From positions 1 to 5,654 of the forward strand of contig JAHRAP010000028.1 of the NCBI GenBank assembly GCA_020027255.1: DNA of 5,654 bases, given 5' to 3'. Numbering within the stretch: position 1 is the stretch's first letter; each line of letters opens with the position of its first letter. Source of the stretch: Nitrosopumilaceae archaeon (GTDB lineage Archaea > Thermoproteota > Nitrososphaeria > Nitrososphaerales > Nitrosopumilaceae). Under the pieces are notes generated by a model that was given only the letters and a program-made list of their open reading frames with translations, had not been told where the DNA came from and made no database searches. A program made the translations under genes and the position numbers. Positions 1-5,038 of this stretch are shown here, one piece after another.

Positions 1-52
1 CAACTGTTAATGATCTATATCCTGATATTCCGGTTCCAATAAACCATAACAT
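1..52 (-). CDS. dphB: Probable diphthine synthase, 5' end only (first 17 codons)
   Basis: An ATG at 52-50 directly abuts the lysK stop codon (TAA at 55-53), and the frame stays open to the window edge. The 17 visible residues read MLWFIGTGISGYRSLTV. This resembles the N-terminus of the SAM-dependent tetrapyrrole-methylase superfamily: a hydrophobic strand, a GxG turn, then a short segment leading into LTV/LTL. The MLWFIG start is closest to archaeal diphthine synthases as I remember them. Those enzymes methylate the diphthamide precursor on elongation factor 2 in the cytoplasm. The TAAATG junction implies co-transcription and probably coupled translation with lysK. The call rests on few residues; another methylase of the same fold, such as a cobalamin-pathway enzyme, is possible. 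The rest of the gene lies off the left edge. Confidence 0.55.
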   Translation of the reverse strand, partial: MLWFIGTGISGYRSLTV

Positions 53-1177
53 TTACTTTCTTTTATCATGTAATCTTTTTAGATGTATTAAGCTTCTATG
101 TAAAATCTCTATACCTCGTAAATATTCTCTTATTGAAACTTTTTCATTTAACGTATGTGATTCATGAGGATCTCCTGGACCATATGATATTATTGGTATT
201 TTCATTTGTTTACCCACTATGTTCATGTCTCCAGTACCCGTTTTTCTTATTAATATCGGGCGTATATTTTCTACATCTAATATCCCTAATGTGAACGCTC
301 TTATTAATAACGAATTATGAGATGTTTCAAATGGTTCTGTCTCGTCAAGTATTGAATAAAATATTTCTATATCTCTATCTTTAGAAATATCTGATATCAT
401 TAGAGCCAATCTTTCTTCTATTGATTTGCAATCTGTACTCACTGGAATTCTAATATCTAATGTTACATGACATTCTTTTGGAGTTACATTATGACTGATC
501 CCGCCTTTAATCTCAGTCATAGACACTGTGACTATTATACTTTTTTTTTGATCACGTTGACCAGATTCTAACATTTCTTTTAATTTAGAAGATATTGTAA
601 TTGCTTCTTCGATGGCATTTTTAGATAACCATGGTGCACTTGCATGCGAACTACGTTTGACATTTATTCTTAGGTTTATAGCTAATCTTCCTTTGTATGC
701 AATTGTTATTTGCTTTAATCCGCTAGGCTCTCCAAATATTGCATAGTCAAAATCTTGTTTTTCTTTCATAATGTTTTTTATACCTGCAGCGTTTCCTTCT
801 TCGTCTACTACTCCTATGAATGTAATAGTTCCTACATCTTCTTTGATTGCTGATGCTGCCAACAACATTGTAATTAGTGAAGCTTTTGCATCAGAAGATC
901 CTCTTCCAAACAAATTATCATCTTCTTTTCTAACTTTTATTTCTCCAGGAACTGTATCCATATGTCCACATAATAAAATCCTTGGAGATCCATTTCCTTT
1001 ATTAGCTATTACATTCCCTACATCATCTATTCTAATATCATCAAATCCTAAATCATCGCATTGTTCTGCTAGGAATTCAGCTAATGGTTTTTCTCGTAGT
1101 GAAGGTGTGTATAATTTTAACGATCTTTCTAATATTTTGATTGCGAATCGTTTGTCTATGGTGGCAATAGAATCCAA
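53..1177 (-). CDS. lysK: LysK: [LysW]-lysine (possibly also [LysW]-ornithine) hydrolase, M20 metallopeptidase
   Basis: This is the last step of the LysW pathway: hydrolysis of the bond between the LysW C-terminal Glu and the lysine alpha-amino group, freeing lysine and recycling the carrier in the cytoplasm. The 374-residue product has the M20/ArgE-DapE metal site in order: H72 and D74 in GHMDT, D96 in GRGSSDAKAS, the catalytic acid and ligand E126/E127 in VDEEG, an acidic ligand E150 in FGEPSG, and a C-terminal histidine (H338 or H341) in DPHESH. H178 lies in the lid-domain segment SSHAS. Length is normal for LysK. The start is TTG at 1177-1175. It is the first possible initiator, because the lysX TAA lies in the same frame only one codon upstream and no early ATG exists. 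ArgE or DapE is an alternative by sequence alone, but the lysW-lysX neighbours favour LysK. Release of ornithine by the same enzyme is known in other archaea and is only inferred here. Confidence 0.9.
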   Translation of the reverse strand: MDSIATIDKRFAIKILERSLKLYTPSLREKPLAEFLAEQCDDLGFDDIRIDDVGNVIANKGNGSPRILLCGHMDTVPGEIKVRKEDDNLFGRGSSDAKASLITMLLAASAIKEDVGTITFIGVVDEEGNAAGIKNIMKEKQDFDYAIFGEPSGLKQITIAYKGRLAINLRINVKRSSHASAPWLSKNAIEEAITISSKLKEMLESGQRDQKKSIIVTVSMTEIKGGISHNVTPKECHVTLDIRIPVSTDCKSIEERLALMISDISKDRDIEIFYSILDETEPFETSHNSLLIRAFTLGILDVENIRPILIRKTGTGDMNIVGKQMKIPIISYGPGDPHESHTLNEKVSIREYLRGIEILHRSLIHLKRLHDKRK

Positions 1178-1180
1178 TTT

Positions 1181-2026
1181 TTACTTTTTAAAATCTTTGA
1201 CATAATCGACAATCATTTTTGGTATGTCTACATTACATACTTTTACAGTATTTTTATATTCTGTAGTATTATTTATTTCGTGAACCAATAAACCTCTATC
1301 TTGACTTTCCATCATGTCTATTCCTAATATTTGTCCATGTACTGCTTCTCTAGCCTTAAAACATATTTGCTCCATTTCATTAGTTACTTTACATTCTTCT
1401 GCTTTTCCACCTAATGCCATATTTGTTTTCCAATTTTTATCGCCTGAATATCTATAAATCGCAGCAACTATGGCATCTCCTATCATAATAGCTCTTATAT
1501 CTCTTGGAGGTCTTTTCACAAATTCTTCTATGTAGTGAATTTGATATATTGGATGCATTGTTTCTCTATTCTCTATTATGTATTCTCCAGACTCTCGATC
1601 ATTTATTTTTGTAACCATTCTGCCCCAACTTCCTATTGTAGGCTTTATCACTTGAGGATATCCAAATCTTTCTAATATTTCTATAGCATTTTCCTTCGAA
1701 AACGCAATTGACGCAAACGGTGTCTTTATGCCTTTTTTTTTTAGAAGCATATGGGTCAATAATTTATTGCCTGCACAAATAGCAGTGTTTAAACAGTTTA
1801 TAACATTAGATCCAAGTCCTTCTAGTGCTGCGGTTGAATGCAAATTTCTATAATAGCTAACGCATCTTTGTAACACATTATTATACTTGCATTTTTTATC
1901 CAACCCTAAAATTAATTTTTTACAATCTACCATATTGACACTGACGTTATGTTTTTCACATGACTTTATTAGAGCTTTTTCTTCCCATCTTATAGTATCA
2001 TACAAAATTGTGATTGAATCTGTCAT
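1181..2026 (-). CDS. lysX: LysX: LysW-AAA ligase, ATP-grasp (RimK-like)
   Basis: LysX uses ATP to join the alpha-amino group of alpha-aminoadipate to the side-chain carboxyl of the LysW C-terminal Glu, protecting the amine for later steps. The 281-residue protein begins with ILYDTIRWEEKAL, typical of LysX. It carries the ATP-grasp features: VIKP with K128, the glycine-rich loop GSWGR at 132-136, IEEFV at 167-171, RDIRA at 175-179, and the Mg-binding set D237, E250 and N252 in HEINNTTEYKN. I chose the ATG at 2026-2024, which overlaps the lysW stop as ATGA and gives translational coupling. A TTG three codons upstream is in frame but less likely. A GGAGAGG-like stretch lies within the 3' end of lysW. 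The ArgX paralogue, specific for glutamate, has the same fold. Whether this single ligase also accepts glutamate for arginine synthesis cannot be told from the sequence. Confidence 0.92.
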   Translation of the reverse strand: MTDSITILYDTIRWEEKALIKSCEKHNVSVNMVDCKKLILGLDKKCKYNNVLQRCVSYYRNLHSTAALEGLGSNVINCLNTAICAGNKLLTHMLLKKKGIKTPFASIAFSKENAIEILERFGYPQVIKPTIGSWGRMVTKINDRESGEYIIENRETMHPIYQIHYIEEFVKRPPRDIRAIMIGDAIVAAIYRYSGDKNWKTNMALGGKAEECKVTNEMEQICFKAREAVHGQILGIDMMESQDRGLLVHEINNTTEYKNTVKVCNVDIPKMIVDYVKDFKK

Positions 2027-2190
2027 TGACCCCAATCCTCTCCTACTGTTTGAGCTGGTTTCAGTTTAAAACCATCAGTAACTTTCATAATCTCAAAACT
2101 AGATCCACAATCTTGACACGTTACAATTTCTCCTTCTAATGAATCTTTTGGTATTATAATATTAAAATCACACTCAAGACATTGTACCAT
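2023..2190 (-). CDS. lysW: LysW: amino-group carrier protein, ending in EDWGQ
   Basis: LysW is the small acidic protein to which pathway intermediates are tethered and which guides them between LysX, LysZ, LysY, LysJ and LysK. The 55-residue product has the zinc-ribbon pattern C4-x2-C7 and C25-x2-C28, followed by a LKPAQTVGEDWGQ tail matching the conserved LysW C-terminus. The last residue is Gln (CAA at 2028-2026), whereas characterised LysW proteins end in Glu, the attachment residue; see findings. I start at the ATG at 2190-2188 because MVQCLECDF aligns with family N-termini. A longer in-frame reading from 2241 would add 17 unlike residues and overlap the upstream gene. The gap to homocitrate synthase is 22 bp, and I see no clear Shine-Dalgarno or TATA element. 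The stop overlaps the lysX start (ATGA). Confidence 0.93.
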   Translation of the reverse strand: MVQCLECDFNIIIPKDSLEGEIVTCQDCGSSFEIMKVTDGFKLKPAQTVGEDWGQ

Positions 2191-2212
2191 CTTAATAATT
2201 TTTATTTGGTTG

Positions 2213-3367
2213 TTAATTACTTTTTTGTTGATCTGCATCAAACGGAATCTCTATCAAATCGCCCATTCTCAAATTTTTAAGAGATCTTGCTACCTCTTTT
2301 GCTATTTCACTATTATTATTTTTTATACCTAATATTGATAATAAATAAGCAGCGCCAGTTTTTCCAGCTAACTCTCCAAACACTATCTTTCGTTTATTTC
2401 CAACAGATCGTGGATGCATTATTTCATATGCAGCGGGGTTTTTCAAAACAGCAGCTAAATGAGTTCCAGCTTTATGTTTATATGCTGATGAACCAACTAT
2501 GGGTTTAGAATCATACGGTCTAATTTTGGTATACTGCTCGATTAATCTTGAAAGATCTACCAACATATCTAATCTGAAATCGTTTTTAATTTTGTATAAG
2601 TATGATAGTGCTATTGCTACTTCTGCAAGCGATGGTATTCCCGTTCTTTCTCCTATTCCATCTATTGTCGTATGAATTTGATTAGCTCCTGCTTCACAAG
2701 CTGCAAATGAATTTGCTAATGCGAATCCTACATCATTATGGCAATGTATGTCAAGTGGAATTTTTATTTGTGATCTTACACTTTTGACAAATCTATACAT
2801 ACCTGCTGGATGCAATATTCCTACTGTGTCTGGCAGGCTAATTCTATCAACTTTTGAATTTTCTATAGCTTTGCATACTTTCATTAAAAAATTAGGATTT
2901 GCTCTACTTCCATCCTCTACAGTAAATCTCATCTTAAGGCCATGCTTTTTGGCATATTCTACCACTTCTATAGATCTCTCTAAAGCTTCTTCTTTAGTCA
3001 TTCTTAATTTATCTTTTAAATGCACATCTGAAATACCCAAATATGTTGCAATCCAAACACAATCGCATTTTAATGCTGTATCTATATCACTTTTTAGAGC
3101 TCTGACATGAGCTACTATATCTGCTTTTAATCCTTGTTTTATGATTGTTTTTGTAGCATTAAGATGATCTGTTGATACCACCGGAGATATCTCTATTTGA
3201 TTTACACCGAAATAATCCAACATCCATGCAATTTGTATTCTTTGTTTATTTGTAAAATATATTCCCGGATGCTGTTCTCCCTCTCTTAACGTACTATCTA
3301 AAATTTTAATATCTTTAATATTGTTACATTTATTGTACTTTTCTGCATAGAAATTCGTCTCATCCAT
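2213..3367 (-). CDS. Homocitrate synthase (HMGL-like/IPMS family), first enzyme of the AAA pathway
   Basis: This enzyme condenses 2-oxoglutarate with acetyl-CoA to give homocitrate, committing carbon to alpha-aminoadipate and lysine. The 384-residue protein has a TIM-barrel domain starting with DSTLREGEQ at 24-32 (metal ligand D24, catalytic R28). It has H87 in VAHVRA, aligned with a conserved homocitrate synthase histidine, SLPDTVG at 177-183, the metal-binding histidines H208 and H210 in DIHCHNDVG, and GIGERTG at 237-243. A C-terminal extension of about 130 residues contains KHKAGTHLAAVLKN, usual in homocitrate synthase. It lacks the roughly 500-residue length and LeuA-type regulatory domain of typical 2-isopropylmalate synthase. 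Re-citrate synthase and citramalate synthase are related alternatives; the adjacent lysW settles the call for me. Lysine feedback inhibition is known in the family but not readable here. The ATG at 3367 lies just after a candidate promoter and has no Shine-Dalgarno, which fits a near-leaderless mRNA. Confidence 0.88.
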   Translation of the reverse strand: MDETNFYAEKYNKCNNIKDIKILDSTLREGEQHPGIYFTNKQRIQIAWMLDYFGVNQIEISPVVSTDHLNATKTIIKQGLKADIVAHVRALKSDIDTALKCDCVWIATYLGISDVHLKDKLRMTKEEALERSIEVVEYAKKHGLKMRFTVEDGSRANPNFLMKVCKAIENSKVDRISLPDTVGILHPAGMYRFVKSVRSQIKIPLDIHCHNDVGFALANSFAACEAGANQIHTTIDGIGERTGIPSLAEVAIALSYLYKIKNDFRLDMLVDLSRLIEQYTKIRPYDSKPIVGSSAYKHKAGTHLAAVLKNPAAYEIMHPRSVGNKRKIVFGELAGKTGAAYLLSILGIKNNNSEIAKEVARSLKNLRMGDLIEIPFDADQQKSN

Positions 3368-3380
3368 AACTAAATTAGTT
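3368..3380. promoter_or_regulatory. 13-bp palindrome abutting the homocitrate synthase start; candidate operator
   Basis: The sequence AACTAAATTAGTT is a perfect inverted repeat with 6-bp arms around one central base. It ends exactly at the base before the ATG. With the TATA element at 3401-3394, the predicted transcription start falls inside it, a position where a bound regulator would block initiation. The LysM-like protein encoded just upstream is the obvious candidate ligand. The palindrome is AT-rich in AT-rich DNA, so chance occurrence is possible. Confidence 0.35.
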
Positions 3381-3393
3381 AATATTGGAACAA

Positions 3394-3401
3394 AATATAA
3401 A
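3394..3401 (-). promoter_or_regulatory. Candidate archaeal TATA box for the homocitrate synthase-lysWXK unit
   Basis: On the minus strand this reads TTTATATT, seven of eight matches to the archaeal box A consensus YTTATATA. Its centre is about 30 bp upstream of the ATG. With the usual 26-27 bp spacing, transcription would start about 0-5 bases before the start codon, giving a leaderless or nearly leaderless mRNA. This agrees with the lack of a Shine-Dalgarno before this gene. A second, weaker TATA-like run (ACTATATATTATC, 3434-3422) lies farther upstream. Confidence 0.5.
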
Positions 3402-3421
3402 CATAATCATTTAATCCATCT

Positions 3422-3446
3422 GATAATATATAGTAAAATAATTATC
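3422..3446. repeat. Inverted repeat GATAAT-13 nt-ATTATC after the LysM-like gene
   Basis: Six-base arms at 3422-3427 and 3441-3446 are separated by 13 nt, starting 4 bp past the lysM stop codon. The centre-to-centre distance of 19 bp is near two helical turns, which could suit a dimeric Lrp-type regulator. Alternatively it is a weak AT-only hairpin near the 3' end of the lysZ-lysJ-lysM transcript. The stem would be unstable, so I rate the terminator reading low. Confidence 0.25.
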
Positions 3447-3450
3447 CATG

Positions 3451-3870
3451 TTATAATATCGTTTTAAGAATAATTACTGTATTTGTATCTGATATGCCAG
3501 AAATTTTTCGTAACGAATCAATACAGCTATTGATCTCCATTATATTCTTAGCATTTATAATCACTATGATATCATATTGACCAGTTATCTCATATATTGT
3601 CTTTATGCTGCTAATATTCATCAGTTGCGATGAAATCTTAGCTGTGTCGGTAGTAGAATGAACAGTGATCAAAACAACTGCGCTAGTTTTATTAGACTCT
3701 TCTACATCTATCGTAAACTTCTTTATAATTCCTTCATTAATGAGATTCTTTACTCGGCGTCTTACTGCAGACTCTGATAGCTTTAATTTTTTACCAATAT
3801 CAACAAATGATTCACGCGCATCATTTCTTAACAACGCTAATATATTTTCGTCGATTTTATCTCTATGCAT
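3451..3870 (-). CDS. lysM: LysM-like Lrp/AsnC family transcriptional regulator
   Basis: This is a small DNA-binding regulator of 139 residues. The N-terminal winged helix-turn-helix covers about residues 4-52: DENILALLRNDARESF, then the recognition helix SESAVRRRVKNLINEGII. It is followed by a ligand-binding RAM domain at about 62-139, with the conserved ITGQYDIIV segment at 95-103. Such proteins form dimers and octamers and sense amino acids. LysM of Sulfolobus, encoded beside lysW genes, activates them and responds to lysine, so a similar role is inferred. I chose the ATG at 3870-3868 over the one at 3903 because it starts at the usual MxxDxID motif of the family and follows a strong AAAGGAGG. 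The gene overlaps the lysJ stop by 8 bp, which suggests co-expression with the genes it controls. Lysine specificity is inferred from context only. Confidence 0.85.
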   Translation of the reverse strand: MHRDKIDENILALLRNDARESFVDIGKKLKLSESAVRRRVKNLINEGIIKKFTIDVEESNKTSAVVLITVHSTTDTAKISSQLMNISSIKTIYEITGQYDIIVIINAKNIMEINSCIDSLRKISGISDTNTVIILKTIL

Positions 3871-5038
3871 TTCTACGTTTTTCCTCCTTTGTAAATAATA
3901 CATCTAAAATATTTAATATCATTGTAACATTTTCTTCTTTCAGCACAAGAGGCGGTAATAGCCTAATTATATTTCTACCTGAATAAAGTAATAATAAACC
4001 ATGATTGATTCCATCCAAAATAACTTGTTTTATATCAAATTTCATTTCTATGCCAATCATCAATCCTTTACCACGTATCTCTCTAATGACATTATGATTT
4101 TTTTTAAGATTTTCCAAACCTAATCGCAATTTTTCTCCAGTTATTTTTACGTTATCAAGTAATTTATCTTCTATTATAGATTCTATTACCGCATTTCCCG
4201 CTGCACATGAAAGTGGATTTCCTCCAAATGTTGAAGAATGTTCTCCTTTTCTCATACATGAAATTATATCTGGTCTTACAAGTGTGGCTCCCATTGGTAG
4301 ACCTCCTGCTATCCCCTTTGCTATGCACATTATATCTGGAATAGTATTCCAATGTTGAGCTGCCCACATTTTTCCAGTTCTTCCCAATCCTGATTGTATT
4401 TCATCAAAAATCAATAAAATACCAAATTCGTCACATATCTTCCTCACTTGTTGTAAAAATTCATTACTTGGTACATATATTCCATTTTCTCCTTGTATTG
4501 GTTCCAAAATTATTGTGCCTGTATTGCTATTAATCAAAGATTGTAATGATTCAATGTTGTTGAATCTAGCAAATGCAATATCCTTTAATAATGGCTGAAA
4601 AGGTAATCTGTATTTAGAATTATATGTTACTGAAAGAGCGCCTAAAGTTTTTCCATGATATGCTCCACTCATAGATATTATGCCTGTTTTCTTACTAAAT
4701 TTCCTTGCAAATTTTATGGCCGCTTCAACAGATTCAGAACCACTATTACTCAAATATGCATTTGATAATTTTTTTGGTGAAATTTTAATAAGATTTTCCA
4801 AAAACTCTTCACGTGTTTTATTGTATAATGATCCATGCACAGTGATTATTTTGTTTAATTGTTTTTGTATGGCATGTATCACCCGCGGGTTTGAATGCCC
4901 AGTTAAAGCTACTCCATATCCGCCAATGCAATCTATGTATTCTCTTCCTTCTGAATCAAAGACTTTAGATCCAAATCCTTTCTCTATAATTATTGGAAAT
5001 TTTTGATATAATTGCCCTGTAAATCTATCTTCGTTCAT
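3863..5038 (-). CDS. lysJ: LysJ: [LysW]-aminoadipate semialdehyde aminotransferase, class III PLP enzyme
   Basis: LysJ transfers an amino group (from glutamate in the family) to LysW-bound aminoadipate semialdehyde, giving LysW-lysine. The 391-residue protein has the class III (ArgD/ornithine aminotransferase) hallmarks: SNSGSESVEAAIK at 98-110 for the PLP phosphate, HGKTLGALS at 128-136, LEPIQGE at 178-184, the cofactor aspartate D212 in FDEIQSGLGRTG, the Schiff-base lysine K241 in AKGIAGGLPMGA, and STFGGNP at 269-275. Length is typical. The ATG at 5038-5036 overlaps the lysZ stop as ATGA. N-acetylornithine aminotransferase (ArgD) cannot be excluded on sequence alone, and LysJ-type enzymes can serve arginine synthesis too. 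The neighbouring lysZ, lysM and lysW support the LysJ call. Confidence 0.88.
   Translation of the reverse strand: MNEDRFTGQLYQKFPIIIEKGFGSKVFDSEGREYIDCIGGYGVALTGHSNPRVIHAIQKQLNKIITVHGSLYNKTREEFLENLIKISPKKLSNAYLSNSGSESVEAAIKFARKFSKKTGIISMSGAYHGKTLGALSVTYNSKYRLPFQPLLKDIAFARFNNIESLQSLINSNTGTIILEPIQGENGIYVPSNEFLQQVRKICDEFGILLIFDEIQSGLGRTGKMWAAQHWNTIPDIMCIAKGIAGGLPMGATLVRPDIISCMRKGEHSSTFGGNPLSCAAGNAVIESIIEDKLLDNVKITGEKLRLGLENLKKNHNVIREIRGKGLMIGIEMKFDIKQVILDGINHGLLLLYSGRNIIRLLPPLVLKEENVTMILNILDVLFTKEEKRRNA
3883..3887 (-). promoter_or_regulatory. Shine-Dalgarno (GGAGG) for the LysM-like gene, inside lysJ
   Basis: The minus strand reads AAAGGAGGAA over 3890-3881, with GGAGG 12 nt before the ATG at 3870. 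The spacing is somewhat long. The same bases encode the KEEK near the end of LysJ. The site supports the shorter start of the regulator, since the upstream ATG at 3903 has no such element before it. Confidence 0.6.

Noticed and set aside
771..1205. Plus-strand open frame of 144 codons opposite lysK
   Set aside because: It is antisense to a clear M20 hydrolase, has a composition reflecting the complement of that gene, and has no recognisable motif or ribosome-binding site.
1181..2035. LysX start at the TTG at 2035
   Set aside because: An ATG three codons later overlaps the lysW stop as ATGA, the usual coupled arrangement, and fits family N-termini better.
2023..2241. Longer LysW starting at 2241 (72 residues)
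   Set aside because: The extra 17 residues do not resemble LysW, would overlap homocitrate synthase by 29 bp, and the ATG at 2190 matches the usual family start.
2748..3110. Plus-strand open frame of 120 codons opposite homocitrate synthase
   Set aside because: It lies wholly antisense to a conserved enzyme with intact motifs and shows no domain.
2213..3367. 2-isopropylmalate synthase for leucine
   Set aside because: The length of 384 residues, the absence of a typical LeuA regulatory domain and the position directly before lysW favour homocitrate synthase.
3451..3903. Longer Lrp-like protein starting at 3903 (150 residues)
   Set aside because: It would overlap lysJ by 41 bp and lacks a Shine-Dalgarno; the ATG at 3870 follows GGAGG and begins at the family's usual first helix.
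4164..4367. Minus-strand 67-codon frame inside lysJ
   Set aside because: It is an alternative frame within a conserved coding region and has a low-complexity, non-family translation.
4680..5006. Plus-strand open frame of 108 codons opposite lysJ
   Set aside because: Antisense shadow of the aminotransferase N-terminal half; hydrophobic look comes from complementing AT-rich codons.
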